A DNA stretch of 64,000 nt, from the NCBI GenBank assembly GCA_949751835.1, contig CATKHK010000097.1, positions 1 through 64,000 on the forward strand, written 5' to 3'. This stretch comes from Blepharisma japonicum. Taxonomy: Eukaryota; Ciliophora; Heterotrichea; Heterotrichida; Blepharismidae. Of the stretch, positions 21,447-32,775 are shown one piece after another. Position 1 is the first letter of the stretch; the number at the start of each line of letters is the position of its first letter. The notes below the pieces were generated by a model. That model saw only the letters and a list, made by a program, of their open reading frames with translations. It had not been told where the DNA came from and searched no databases. A program made the position numbers and the translations under genes.

Positions 21447-21701
21447 TTAAAATACAATGCAATGACATCCTGTCTTCTTCGATACTTCAGGGTATATAAT
21501 CGGTTCCACCTCGATTACTGTATATAGAGGCATATTCTTTGAACGATCAGGAAAGCAGACTTTTTTAACTTTACTATTAGGCTTAGGATCGCTTATACTT
21601 TGTGTAAGGGAATTATTAGACTGGTCAGTTGTGATAATTTTCTTAAGAATTGACTTCGGAACTATGCCTCTTCTGTGTGGACTTTTGTCACTCATTTCCA
21701 T
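21447..21701 (-). CDS. Small PP1-docking protein with CaaX terminus
   Basis: An 84-residue frame that combines three short motifs. SILK lies at residues 17-20 in a basic context (GIVPKSILKK). An RVxF-type motif, KVCF, lies at 47-50, N-terminally flanked by basic residues and followed by PDRS. The last four residues are CIVF after GCH, which fits a CaaX prenylation box with a neighbouring Cys for possible palmitoylation. SILK followed by RVxF is the standard order for docking to protein phosphatase 1. I infer a membrane-anchored PP1 regulator. Short motifs alone are weak evidence, but the order and spacing are right. Stop is TAA. Confidence 0.55.
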   Translation of the reverse strand: MEMSDKSPHRRGIVPKSILKKIITTDQSNNSLTQSISDPKPNSKVKKVCFPDRSKNMPLYTVIEVEPIIYPEVSKKTGCHCIVF

Positions 21702-22114
21702 AATTTATTACATTTGGAGTTTCATAGCATCAATGAATCAGTTAAATCTCAGATAAAAACGTTTTAAAATATTTGAGATTTGATATAGCTTCACTAGTTT
21801 TTGATTTAAATTAATTTTTAATTGCATGATTTAATGCTATAAAATTTAGAAAATTTGTATCAGTTTAGATTATTCATTATGCTAAGATTCAAATGAATTT
21901 TCACATAATTTGTATATCCAACAGAAATTTATATTGAGAACAGTATAATGATTTAAATAGTATATAAATAATTTAAATAAAAGCTATTCAGTGAAAATCA
22001 GTAGTTAATTTTTTAGTAAACAGTAATAAAACCCTTAAATTAATGATAAGTTTATAAATTAAAGGCTGAACATGTTGGCTATTATTTATCTAATTATATC
22101 AGCTGAAAATTGCT
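21702..22114. other. Intergenic AT-rich DNA
   Basis: About 410 bases of AT-rich sequence without a reading frame or recognisable element between two minus-strand genes. Confidence 0.5.
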
Positions 22115-22807
22115 TTAATTAAAGTGTCGTTTCATCAGTTTAGGAGTCATTTCGAAATTCCCATAGCTCTCATTTGAGCAGCTATCATCACTATCAAACG
22201 TAATTCGTTTGAAGTCTCGTAAATCAATATCATGAAATAAATTCCCAGAGCTTAAATCTTTATTTATTTCTTTATCTTCAGTAACAGTTGAAGCTTCCCT
22301 TTGTTTGAAAAACATTGATTTAATTGCTGTAGGCTTTCTATTAATAATTTGCAAATTTAGACAATTTTCTTTTTTATTTATATTTGGGACTCTACTAAAC
22401 CTTTTCGCAAAAAAATTCTTCCTTGGAGCTGGAAACTTAATTGGTGATGGCAAATATGTATGTGGGGACACAGAATGATTAGAAATCAGTAGGAACGTTT
22501 TTTTCTTTTTATTATTTTCGCTACTAATAGATCTCTTCATCGATTCATTCTTAATCTTTTTAATTTCTTCATTTTCAGAATTTCACCTTGGTTTATGCAT
22601 AGAACTGCTATTTTCCTTAATGGTTTCTTCTAAAATTGATTTTATCTCCTTTAAATTTTCTATTTTATTTGAAATTAACATCCTATTTCTCCTTCTTGCT
22701 TTTCCAGAGCTTAACAGCTCTTTCAATGGGCTTGTTGTCTTATAGAATTCAGTATTTCAAAATTTTTTGGGAAATTCAAAGCCAAACAAATCCTTATGTT
22801 TTTCCAT
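22115..22807 (-). CDS. Basic, disordered hypothetical protein
   Basis: A 230-residue protein with TGA Trp codons in FPKKFWNTEFY and HKPRWNSENEE. It opens with MEKHKDLFGFEFPKKF, has a predicted helix (NKIENLKEIKSILEETIKEN), and then a Lys/Arg/Ser/Pro-rich region with a repeated aromatic-basic pattern (APRKNFFAKRFSRVPN). No domain is recognised. The start codon is only 32 bases from the start codon of centrin on the other strand, so both must share a bidirectional promoter. A cytoskeletal or basal-body role by association with centrin would be speculation. Confidence 0.6.
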
Positions 22808-22839
22808 TAAAAATTCTTCAGTTATTTACAATAATTTAA
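22808..22839. promoter_or_regulatory. 32-bp bidirectional promoter and 5' UTR region
   Basis: Only 32 bases separate the ATG of the minus-strand gene (22807) from the ATG of centrin (22840). The sequence is AT-rich with no recognisable box. Core promoter elements must therefore lie inside this gap or within the coding sequences. Confidence 0.5.
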
Positions 22840-23340
22840 ATGTCAGCAGCCAGAAGACCCGCACCAAGAGGAGGAAGGAAAGGTAGACAAGAATTGACTG
22901 ACGAACAAAAACAAGAAATAAAAGAAGCTTTTGACCTCTTTGATACAGATGGGTCTGGAAGCATTGATTCAAAAGAGCTTAAAGTTGCTATGAGAGCCCT
23001 TGGATTTGAGCCTAAAAAAGAAGAGGTAAGAAGGATGATCGCTGAGGTCGACAAAGATGGCTCAGGGACTATTGAGTTCCCAGAATTCCTAGATATGATG
23101 GCTGCCAAAATGGCTGAAAGAGACCCAAAGGAAGAAATTTTGAAAGCTTTTAGGCTGTTTGACGATGATGGAAGTGGGACTATTACTTTTGCCAAACTCA
23201 AGCGTGTAGCAAGAGAACTTGGAGAGAATATGACCGATGAAGAACTCATGGAAATGATTGAAGAAGCAGATAGAGATGGAGATGGCGCTGTCAACCAAGA
23301 AGATTTCTTAAGAATTATGAAGAAAACTAACTTATTCTAA
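22840..23340 (+). CDS. Centrin
   Basis: A 166-residue EF-hand protein. A short basic N-terminus ([18 protein letters not shown]) is typical of centrins rather than calmodulin. Four EF-hand loops are visible: [36 protein letters not shown] and [12 protein letters not shown]. The third has Lys at loop position 12, and the following [17 protein letters not shown] helix is characteristic of centrin. The C-terminus ends KKTNLF. In ciliates centrin builds basal bodies and contractile fibres. In heterotrichs centrin-like proteins also form contractile myonemes, so this could be either type. No Trp is encoded. Stop is TAA. Confidence 0.93.
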   Translation: MSAARRPAPRGGRKGRQELTDEQKQEIKEAFDLFDTDGSGSIDSKELKVAMRALGFEPKKEEVRRMIAEVDKDGSGTIEFPEFLDMMAAKMAERDPKEEILKAFRLFDDDGSGTITFAKLKRVARELGENMTDEELMEMIEEADRDGDGAVNQEDFLRIMKKTNLF

Positions 23341-23486
23341 AGTTTAATTCAGAAGCGAGAAATTTGCTTGTTTTTATAAAATGACATAAATATGGAAAGG
23401 AAAACTGATAAGGAACTTAAGCTTATAATTGATATGATTATTTATCATTATCTTGATAATTAATAATTCATATCTTTTTAATCACC

Positions 23487-24431
23487 TTACTCCACTTTAG
23501 CATTATTTTTTGACAGATATTTCCAATACTTAGTATTTGTTTTACAAATAGTATCCCAAAAAATAAACTGTGACCCAAAGTTTCCTATATTCATTTGGTG
23601 ATGATAACTATGGTACTGAGACCCTGCACACAGCGGAAGCAGCCTAAAAGGACTCCAAGGAAAATCATACCCACAATGCCCATCTAAAGTTTCAAACGTC
23701 CTTATGCAATACCACAAATAAATTGTAAACATATGACAATGTGCTCCACACAAAAACGGCCCAATTCCTGTCGCAAATAGGTTTATAGCGTACTCAACTG
23801 GATTCGCGTATTCTGCCACATATCCAATTGTGTATTTATACTCATGATGTTGTTTATGGATTAATCCATATAATTTAGGTGTATGAAGTGTCCTATGAGC
23901 CCAATAAAAAGTGAAATCTTCAGCCAGCAGACAAAAGAAAACTTGCATAATAAGCTCAGAGCAGCTAGGAAAAGTCTCTAAATCCATACGATATGGAATA
24001 TTCCCAGTCAAATAAGGGGCAAGCATAATAGGATGGACTATAAAATGATTAACCAAGACGTTCCAAACTGCGTGCTTAAATTGGGCTTTAAATTGTACAG
24101 GATCTTTTTCCCATGGCCAAGATTCTGGATAAGTTTTATATTGCTCGAAAAAGGGGTGTTTTAGATAGTAAATAATAAAAATCATAATGTTTCCTAAAAT
24201 AAACATAAATTCGTGCAGGACTATTTGGACTAATGTTACCATAAGAACTTTTCTGTCATATGGAAGTAACTCATAAAGAGGACGCACAAGGGGCGGGATA
24301 CAGAAAAAGGTAAAAAATGCCATAAAAAGTGCAGGGAGAAGCCCGAGTCCTTTTTGGCTGTACCTTCAGATTTCTATCTGGATAATGTCTTTGAGCGAAT
24401 TAATTTCAGAAGAGGGTGCCTTGATCACCAT
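23487..24431 (-). CDS. Fatty-acid/sterol hydroxylase family membrane enzyme
   Basis: A 314-residue protein starting at the ATG at 24431. One TGA (24366-24368) is Trp in IQIEIWRYSQKG. Histidine boxes of the di-iron fatty-acid hydroxylase superfamily are present: HRTLH, HKQHH and HSYHH, plus an upstream HPIM and CHMF. About four membrane segments precede them (LVQIVLHEFMFILGNIMIFI and others). Members such as C4-methylsterol oxidase (ERG25/SMO) act in the ER using oxygen and a redox partner. The DFTFYWAHRTLHTPKLYGLI stretch is very close to C4-sterol oxidases. This is the intact copy; a decayed second copy of its 5' part lies at 32048-32721. It faces the RING-like pseudogene with about 55 bases between them. 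Confidence 0.88.
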
Positions 24432-24485
24432 TTTATTAAATCTAAAATATTTGCTAAATAGGCTTTATCCTATAATATAATTGCC

Positions 24486-25599
24486 ACGCAGAAGGAAAAT
24501 CTGGATCTTGAAAGCCCTCACGATTGCCTAAGTCAGTGTTTAGCTTGTAATGAGATTCAAGACTACAAAATAAATTTAGCAAAATTCCATGGAGTCTGTG
24601 AAAGTCATAAAAAACTTTTGGAGACTAATAGTTGAATTGAGTGTAAAACATGTGAGACTAGTCTTTATGGATATGAATTTCAATTAATTCTGTGTGACTA
24701 CTGTATGATAAATCAAAAACTTTTTGCTTTAGAATGCGATCATAAGTTATGCCAAAGCTGCTTCCAAGAAATTTCGCAAGATGCTTTGATTTGCCCTATA
24801 TGCTCAGATCCCTCGGAAAATGATGCAAATCTTCATGAAATAATAAATAACGTAATCAGTAAGCAGGATTTTGCTTCAGAATATGATAAAAGTTATTATC
24901 TGCCAAAATTTTCAAATGAAAATTCTCCTCTAAAAAAATTACCTCAAACAAACTTTATTAATATTCAGAAAAATTCTAATGAAAGAATCCAAAACAATAT
25001 GCAAGAAAATCCTAATAAAATAATTCAAAATATTCAGGAAATTCCAGAAGAAATAATGAGAAATCCACAGGAAATCCCAAATGAAATAATCCAAAACAAA
25101 CATTCCTCAAGGATGTAATTATTAATTAGCCAATGCCAAAAATGCTTCATAGGGGTAATCTTAGAATTGAATGAAAAACAATTTCAATGCCAAATTGTGA
25201 CAAAATTTTTTGCGGAAAATGCTTTAAATGTTTAACAGAAAAAACATTTCATTTTTGTAAAAATGATTTTTTTGGAAATGGAAGTTTTGTATACAGAGAT
25301 CTATGGAAAAAAAACCGAGTTTTTAAGAACATATGAGCTTATGATACAAATTTGCCCCTGTTGCAATGTCTTGAATAGCTATCGGCTAAAAAAAGGTTTT
25401 ATTGTAACGTGCAGATATCCACTATTCAAATTGAAGCCGAGATTTTGCTTTTATTGTGGGGAAGGGGGTGAATTTAGGTGAAGATATGTTGCATTTTGAT
25501 GAAGAGGGAAATAACCCATGCCGAAATGTGAAGCTAGGTGTTGATTTGCAAAAAAAGAAAAAATTTAAAAGTATCCGGCTGCAGTATTTTGATGATTAA
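24486..25599 (+). pseudogene. RING-like Cys-rich gene, decayed copy
   Basis: This is the copy-1 counterpart of the intact gene at 32776-33879. The start codon is ACG instead of ATG (24486-24488). A single-base loss after CQC (near 25192) shifts the frame, an extra C near 25314 shifts it again, and another insertion in the G-rich run near 25463 breaks the end. The 15-nt intron (25115-25129) is still perfect. The first exon is open from 24486 onward and shows the same CDHKLCQSC...CPICSD finger. A shorter product could still start from the internal ATG at 24705, but the second exon cannot be read through. Confidence 0.8.
25115..25129 (+). other. 15-nt intron in the decayed RING-like copy
   Basis: GTAATTATTAATTAG, identical to the intron in the intact copy and at the same codon position and phase. 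Its persistence in a pseudogene fits recent decay. Confidence 0.75.
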
Positions 25600-25760
25600 A
25601 TCTGTTATGATCAAGTACAAATTGATAATTAACTGTTTTAAATTATCATTATATTTATACTTTAATTTTCTATTTTATAGTTACCTTTATCAATTTTTTT
25701 GGTGCCAATTATTATAATAATAATAATTATAGTTTTATTTTTCTGAATTATAAGTTTTAT

Positions 25761-28130
25761 TTAAATCTCACCAGGAGCAAATTTCCTTGGCACAGCCAGC
25801 TGCTTTGGTGGCTTGCACAGTTCTCCCAATCTTTTGCATTCATCGCAATGATTCGGCAAGAATCTATCTTTTTCTACTGCAGGAAGATACGCAAACCATT
25901 TGCATTCAGGCCTATGAAAATGATTCCCATGCGCTAAAATCGGCGATCTCCGACAGGCGCAAGCAAAGCAGAAAACAGTCTTGCACTTAGGATTCATGCA
26001 GAATACAATATCACATTTATAATCTCTAATATACGGCTGCTTGCATCCTGGGCATTGGGACACGATTTCTCCGTCATCTTCCATTTCTTTAATTCTTCTT
26101 TCAATATAAATTTCTTCACAATTGTCTTTATCATGCCAAATATCGCTGCATGTTTTGCAGAACTCACATTTGCAAAATAGGCAGATAGCTTTTCTTGAGA
26201 TAGGTGCTTCAAATTTGTTATGACAGCTTGGACAGCTGACTAACTTAAGGTCTTGATCAATTAAAAACAAGTTTAGCTTGTTTCATAGCTCTTGAGATAA
26301 AAGGTCTTCAAGAAATTGAGCTCTTATTTCACTGCCACACTCATCATGAGGGCAACAAATCGCTTTGCCAAGCATTCTATTTTCTATATAATATGTCAGC
26401 AATTCCTTTAGACAGTTTTCACAGAAATAATGGTTGCAGTCTAACCCCCTCATATCAGTTATATTGCGTGTTTCTTGGCAAATCCCACATTGTCTCATCA
26501 TTAATCTTCTCCTTCTCTCTTCATCATCTTTTTCATTTTTTACCCTCCTCAATAAATTTTTAATCCCGTCCTCAAATTCTTTTCTGCAAATTAAGCAAGA
26601 CTCAATGGACTCACATTGGCAATTTTCACAGACATTGCAAAAACAGTTTTTATTTTCTAGGTTTTCGAATCTAGAGTAAGGTTTTCCACACTGCTTGCAT
26701 TCTTTTTCTAGTATCTGTTTTAGTTTTTCCATTTGAACATTATCAAATTGATCTGAATTGCATGCCAGACAAGATCCATACTCTTGGAATAGCTGCAAAC
26801 AGGACAAGCAACAAATTTTATGATTTGTGCAAAGTTTCCCGCTAAATTCTCTCACGAGATTTTTGTTTGCTTTACAGTAAAAGCAAGGATATTCCCACTG
26901 TTTGATTTTTGCAAGATATAAATCAGTGTATTTTATATGGCATTCTACGCACTCTAAATTATTTCTTCTGACGTTTTCTATCATGCATTCCCAGCAAACA
27001 TGGGTGCAGTTAACCTCTTCATCTTGATAGAACAAGATTTCTAATTTTTCTTTCCGGCAGCACTTGCATTGAGATTTTGGGGCATTTTGAATTTTTTCTC
27101 TATCAAGAGATTCCTTTTTTTTCTGTTGGAAAAGCTCTGAGCCGACAATAAGTTCAATAGTCTCATCATCTAAAGGATCTTTGCAAACTGGGCATTTCGC
27201 TATAAGTTCATTTTGGTTTTCTTTTTCCCAGTTGTTTATGACTATAAGTTTATTTGTGTCTTGGCATATGGAGTTTAATAAATCGTCTTTGCAGATTTGA
27301 TTTTTACATTTTAATGTAATTAAGTCTTTAAGGACACAGCAGTATTGACACTGCTTTTCTTCTATTATTTTATCAAGAAGCTCTGTATCAGATCGACTAA
27401 ACATTTCTAAGCTCTTTAATAACTCTTTGATTTTTTCTAAGGTTTGCCATGAATAATGGCTTAATTCTTTTTCTTTTAAGAATAAGTCAAGTATAACTTT
27501 TAAGGCTTCTAACTTTTTTGCATCATCATTATTTTCTCTTTTTTTAGCTTTTTCTTTTGTAACTTCTATAGACCACCTTCCCCCATTTAAGCCTCTAAAT
27601 GGCTCTAATGCAGATTTTTCTAAGACTTTACTGTATATATGAAACAACTTTACCCCATTATACCAATTCTTTTCGGCTGAGATTATCAATTTTACTTTGA
27701 TTAAAGCTTCTTCAGACTGTAAACTCAATAACTCTGAAATTGAGTCTCGGTTTGACTCCAACGATTTTTCAGCCCCACAAATTCCTAAAACCAAATTTCC
27801 TAAATTAGCTGAAAAAGTATCTAAATTTCTAGTGTATTGTCACAATTCTTCTTCTAAATCAGCTAGACGCTGATCAAAGGAATCTATAATTAACTTCTTT
27901 AGCTTCCTATAATTTGAAATTTCTTTCATAATAAATCTAAGAACAGCTTGTTTTGTTTCTTCGTTAGATTTAGCAAAAATAGCGTCAATTAAGTGATCCC
28001 TGCCAGGAATTTTATTTTTAATGTGCTTTCCGATATGAAGCTCACAAAAATAAGATTCAGGGGAGGTGCATTTGCACACATATGCAACTTCATTGTTGCA
28101 GCTTGGGTGGAAGCAAGTCTTTTGTTCCAT
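25761..28130 (-). CDS. RBR-type ubiquitin ligase with B-box-like N-terminus, copy 1
   Basis: A 789-residue protein with TGA Trp codons at 27840-27842 and 26283-26285. The N-terminus has a B-box-like cluster (CFHPSCNNEVAYVCKCTS, then YFCELHIGKHI) and a coiled coil. The middle holds several Cys-rich zinc modules (CQYCCVLKDLITLKCKNQIC; CKCCRKEKLEILFYQDEEVN; CKQCGKPYSRFENLENKNCF). The C-terminus has the RING1-IBR-RING2 order: RING1 QCGICQETRNITDMRGLDCN, IBR LVSCPSCHNKFEAPISRKAI, and RING2 SQCPGCKQPYIRDYKCDIVF. RBR enzymes form a thioester on a RING2 Cys. Here that Cys is in KCDIV, but the His two residues on, found in Parkin (CMHM) and in copy 2 (CEHV), is replaced by Ile, so activity may be impaired. 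From residue about 169 on, it matches copy 2. Confidence 0.82.
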
Positions 28131-28152
28131 TCTACAATTATTATTATTATAT

Positions 28153-28196
28153 TCTATAAAAATCTAACATCTATAAAAATCTAACATCTATAAAAA
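28153..28196. repeat. Short tandem repeat, 17-nt unit
   Basis: tctataaaaatctaaca is repeated about 2.6 times just upstream of the RBR copy-1 start codon (28130). No function is evident. It could have arisen by slippage. Confidence 0.8.
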
Positions 28197-28199
28197 TAT

Positions 28200-29085
28200 G
28201 CACATTTATCTTTTTTTTTAGCAATTCTTAACACAAAAAACTTTAATAAATTATTTACATTATGCTGATGAAAACATATGAATACATGTTTTAAGCTAGT
28301 ACTCGCATTTGTATAAAATAACTTCTCCAAGCATTAATGCTAACAAGCATCTCTTTTTAATGTTTTTGACTATCAAAATTCGTTTTATGGCTACTAAATG
28401 ATTTACTCTCATGAAAAACTACATCAAAATTATCTTTCCCCTATCTAACATAGCCATATATCTGCTCAAAAAATTTAAATTTTCCCATCCTCATATTTAC
28501 ACTTTATCATAAAATATGCCCGTTTAGCGTCCTCTAGAAAGTATACTCTTCATCGCAGTCACCATTTAGACCACTTTAGATGTTTGCAAATTTTATTCAG
28601 CAAATAAATGACAACTCTGAGTTAATCCCAATAATAGAAGTTTAAGTTTTTACAACTCTCCTTTGAACACAGTAAGTTTATATGGATTTCGTTAGACGCC
28701 TAAAGGCACCAGTCTCTCCGCCACCTTGAAATCAATTCTCCAAGATTATTACTCTTACCCTGTGCATTAGATCTCTATAATCTTAATTCTCCCAACATGA
28801 TAATGGCAATTTTGGCAAGATTCTCAAGAAGATTTAGGTTAATAGGCTTACAATTGGGGCTGTTTTAAATTGGAAATTGCTCTCACTGCAAACTCTATTT
28901 ATTTACTCTGTATGATATAAAAAGGGTTTGAGGGTTATAGAACAGTCATAAGTGGATTTCTTCGATTATCAGATAGGGGTTCTTTCAGATTTTTCATCTC
29001 TTTAGGTGATTAATGGCGTTAAATCGATTTTTCAACTGTTTGTACGCTTAATTTTCATTTCATCCTCTTCTAAATTATTAATTAG
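28200..29085. other. Gene-free spacer between the duplicated blocks
   Basis: No sustained reading frame is visible. Parts are less AT-rich than normal intergenic DNA and may be old coding remains, but nothing is recognisable. Confidence 0.4.
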
Positions 29086-29089
29086 CCAA

Positions 29090-30820
29090 AATGCCAGGAT
29101 TTAAAGGCACATTCACTAAAGAAGAGGGAGGCAAAAAGAGCTTAAAAGATTCTGCATTTTATTATTTCGAAGGAGTGTCCTTATAATCGTGATAATTTCA
29201 ACATATTACTTTATTAAGTGCCAGATTTTGGACATAAAAAACTAAAGAATCACCATTGTCACTAAAAAAAGGGACGATCAAACACGATTGTCCTTGCGCT
29301 ATTTGTTTGCAGAAAAGAACAGTATTTAAAACACCTCGGAAAGTTTTGATTCCATCATTCTCCAATCTCAAAATTCTTAAAGAAAAATGAGTTTATGCAC
29401 TTCACCGAAGATTTGCGGACTTTACTATCAGAATCTTCCAAAAAATCCTTATTGGCCTGCTTAACACATCACCTTACCACAAATAGCATGATTTCCAAGC
29501 TCAATAACCTTCTTCCCAAAACAGTCCAATATCAAGAGCTTGACCTCTTCAGTTTATTAGACATGCAAATTCTGCTAAACTCAGCTTAAATATCCCGACA
29601 ACCCTAATCAGTGAGTTACCTGAGCTAGATATGGTACAAACCAAAACGGGAAAAAATTCTTTTAGCAAAGAATGTACGCTTGAGGAATTTTTAGGCTTGA
29701 CTGCAGCCAAAAATAACTCGGATTTCCCCCACTTTTTGTTATAAAATCTCTGGGAAAGAAGTTGTGGCTACTTTATCAGAAAATCTGCTGAAAGATTGTG
29801 AAATTCTTCTGAAGACCATTCAATTTTGCAGAATTTCATACAGAGCAAAGACTAATCTAGCCAAAATTACAAGGGTTTTGTGGAGGCGAGAATGAAAAAT
29901 AAGTATTTTACTCTCATAAACCTCAAAAAAGTGTCAAGAAGACTCAAGAAAAGTATTACCATTGCTGCAGGGCTCTCTTTTAGAAGAAATAAGCTTATGC
30001 ATAATATAAAAACCCCATAATGATAAGCCCAAAACTCAATCTGCTAGCTGTCTTTTAGACCAAACCCGAAAACGCCTTTAAGTAGAAAATTTCTGATAAT
30101 GACTGAAAAATCCAACAGTGGCTGAGTCAAATTTTGTGAAGTATTTTCTACTGCCATATCTAAAAACAAAAGACTATGATGGTTATGACCCAACTGCATC
30201 TACTGATACTTCAAGCCAAGAAGACCACAATAAAGAACATAGTTTTCACTAAAGATGAGTTAGCTGCTACGTCATTGAAGCTATTCGAAAATTACTGAAA
30301 TCGAGCCTATGGTATACCAAATCCTGAAGTTTTTAAATTTAGAAGTATTTAAGCATCATGGGCTGAAAGGAGTTGTCCTTGATTTTGTGAAGGATAAGCA
30401 CAATAATTGGTATTTATTGGACTGTAAAGAACATATTGCTGACTATATTATCCCAGTCGATATTGAGAAATCAAGAAGAAAAACAGTTATTGAAAAATCC
30501 AGAACTCTCAGCAGTTTGAAAGATCTTCATCATGCGTCCACAATAGCAAATTAGAATTCATGCGGCAAGGCTCTCTTCTTAATGAAGGCTACCTCCACGA
30601 AATAAAAGAAGAAGGCACTCAATTGTCCTAATCCTTCAAAAGCAGGACAAAGCCGAAGAAAATAGAACATGATCCTGTATCCGAAAAAGGTTTAGCAAAA
30701 TGAACTCAAAAATCGATAGACTTGTGCTCCTGTAACACACAATGTCAGTCTATAAGTTCTATGTATCAAGGTCATCGAGATTATCAAAACATTGCTCCAT
30801 CCTTTATAGGCATTGAATTT
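29090..30820 (+). pseudogene. Decayed protein-coding gene
   Basis: The segment reads as coding DNA broken by frameshifts and stops. It opens with MPGFKGTFTKEEGGKKSLKD at 29092, continues with LSESSKKSLLACLTHHLTTN (29420), then MTEKSNSGWVKFCEVF (30101, with TGA as Trp). The best-preserved piece is HHGLKGVVLDFVKDKHNNWY followed by LLDCKEHIADYI (30356-30450). The last piece resembles a conserved closing segment seen in protist proteins of unknown function (D-F-x-x-D-x-x-x-x-W-x-L-L-D-C-K). No family could be named. Confidence 0.5.
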
Positions 30821-31129
30821 TAAATTTTACAAATTGAAAATTATTATTATTAATAATCTTATTTTGCATCTAAATTAATTGGTGTTTGGTTATTTGGGTT
30901 GAATTTAAAGTGATTAGATAGTCAGCTAATAAGAATATCCAAATGACCTGCTAAGCTTTTGATAAATAGATTCTTTTTACAATCAGAATTCCTATCTTCT
31001 ATTTGAAATAGAAACTTTTACGTGCAAATATTAACGATTGCCTTATATGTTCATTTCGATATCAATTAATTGTTTATCAATTCATACTAATATTTAAAAA
31101 GTATCAAAAAAGATTAATAAGCTGAGCAC

Positions 31130-31860
31130 ATCCTGGAGAAAGAGTATCAAGAAGAAATTAATGAGTTAAAACTGAACTTGGAAAACAAAGAAGTAATTTT
31201 AAGCACTCAAGAATCCACTATGAAAGATTATTGAATTTGTGTGATAGAGATTAATAATAGATGCACAGAAATGAAAAAAAAAAGATTATAAAAATCTAAA
31301 AATACGGAGAACCTGCTTAGAAATCAAATTAATTATGATAGTTATGAATCAAAAATGAAATCATTCAAATAATATATAGAAATTTAGAGACCTCCAATTT
31401 AGCCTTAGAAAGAGAAAATAACAGATTCAAAATTTGAGTAATCAATCTGCTGAAAAGTCATTGTTTTCGCAAACCTGATTTGGAAAATGAAAATTTAGGT
31501 TTGAAAAACAACAATGTGATACTTTCAATAAAGAAATAAAGATTAAAAAAAAGAAATAGCTGCTTTCGCTGACAAAAAAAAGCAGATTGTTATTAATGAA
31601 AATAATTATAAAAGAAAAATTAAAAATTGCAACCATAAAAAAATTTTTCTAATACCAAGCATTGGGACACTTGAAAATAAATCTATCTAAAGTATCTTTA
31701 GTAATAAAGCATTTATTGCAAGAGAAAATCCATAACCTTGAAGAGCCAGTTATCAGAAGAAAATACAGATTTACGATCAGAAATAGGTGATATACAGAAT
31801 TATCAGAAAGTTATTCCAATTTATTCCATGTCCTTAATTAAAAGGATGAGTGTGATGAAC
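31130..31860 (+). pseudogene. Decayed coiled-coil gene fragment
   Basis: From 31130 a frame reads EHILEKEYQEEINELKLNLE and onward with heptad-like spacing, including one TGA Trp, for about 60 codons before a stop. Further short coiled-coil-like pieces continue to about 31850 in shifting frames. It looks like remains of a long coiled-coil protein. Confidence 0.4.
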
Positions 31861-32047
31861 TAGATAATTATGCAGTAACAATTGCGAAATCTATTATAAG
31901 GATTAACTATCCTTAACATTTATTTTAGAGCGTTAAAAATTACTTTTAACTAACCATTTTATAATTACTTTAATTTAATTATTCTCTTTTCATTCAAATC
32001 AAACTTGAAGTACTCTATTGGTAAGTTTCAATCCCATATCGCCCCCA

Positions 32048-32721
32048 ATATGACAATGTGCTCCACACAAAAACGGCCCAATTCCTGTCGCAAATAGGTT
32101 TATAGCGTACTCAACTGGATTCGCGTATTCAGCCACATATCCAATTGTGTATTTATACTCATGATGCTGTTTATGGATTAATCCATATAATTTAGGTGTA
32201 TGAAGTGTCCTATGAGCCTAATAAAAATTGAAATCTTCAGCCAGAAGACAAAAGAAAACTTGCATAATAAGCTCAGAGCAGCTAGGAAAAGTCTCTAAAT
32301 CCATACGATATGGAATATTCCCAGTCAAATAAGGGGCAAGCATAATAGGATGAACTATAAAATCGTTAACCGACGTGATTAAATTGGACTTTAAATTGTA
32401 CAGGATCTTTTTCCCATGCCAAGATTCTGGATAAGTTTAATATTGCTCGGAAAAGGGGTGCTTTAGATAGTAAATAATAAAAATCATAATGTTTCCTAAA
32501 ATAAACATAAATTCGTGCAGGACTATTTGGACTAATGCTACCATGAGAACTTTTATGTCATATGGAAGTAGCGTAAAAACGGGCGGGATACAGAAAAAGG
32601 TAAAAAATGCCATAAAAAGTGCATGGAGGAGCCCTAGTCCTTTTTGGCCGTACCTTCAGATTTCTATCTGGATAATGTCTTTGAGCGAATTAAGTTAAGA
32701 AGAGGGTGCCTTGATCACCAT
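32048..32721 (-). pseudogene. Hydroxylase pseudogene, truncated second copy
   Basis: This is near-identical to the first two thirds of the hydroxylase gene at 23487-24431 on the same strand, but the 3' part with the HSYHH box is absent because the duplication breakpoint cuts the gene at 32048. Within it, the segment after HRTLH carries a TAG and several small deletions (near 32375 and 32570). The start codon (32719-32721) is still present. Confidence 0.88.
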
Positions 32722-32775
32722 TTTATTAACTCTAAAATATTTGCTAATTAGGCTTTATTCTATAATATAATTGCC

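Larger units (their letters stand above)
23731..27624. repeat. Segmental duplication, copy 1
   Basis: By eye, near-identical sequence runs colinearly with 32048-35899, in the same orientation. The match starts at atatgacaatgtgctccac on the left and ends near gcagatttttctaag on the right. It carries the 5' part of the hydroxylase gene, the RING-like gene and most of the RBR ligase gene. Small differences include base changes, 1-base indels, a 9-base gap in the RING gene, and one trinucleotide unit in the AAT tract near 25710. Confidence 0.9.

Noticed and set aside
24486-25599. Intact second RING-like gene in copy 1
   Set aside because: The start codon is ACG and three frame-breaking differences occur against the intact copy.
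25700-25735. AAT microsatellite as a regulatory element
   Set aside because: It is a simple A/T repeat in a 3' spacer that differs by one unit between the copies; slippage explains it.
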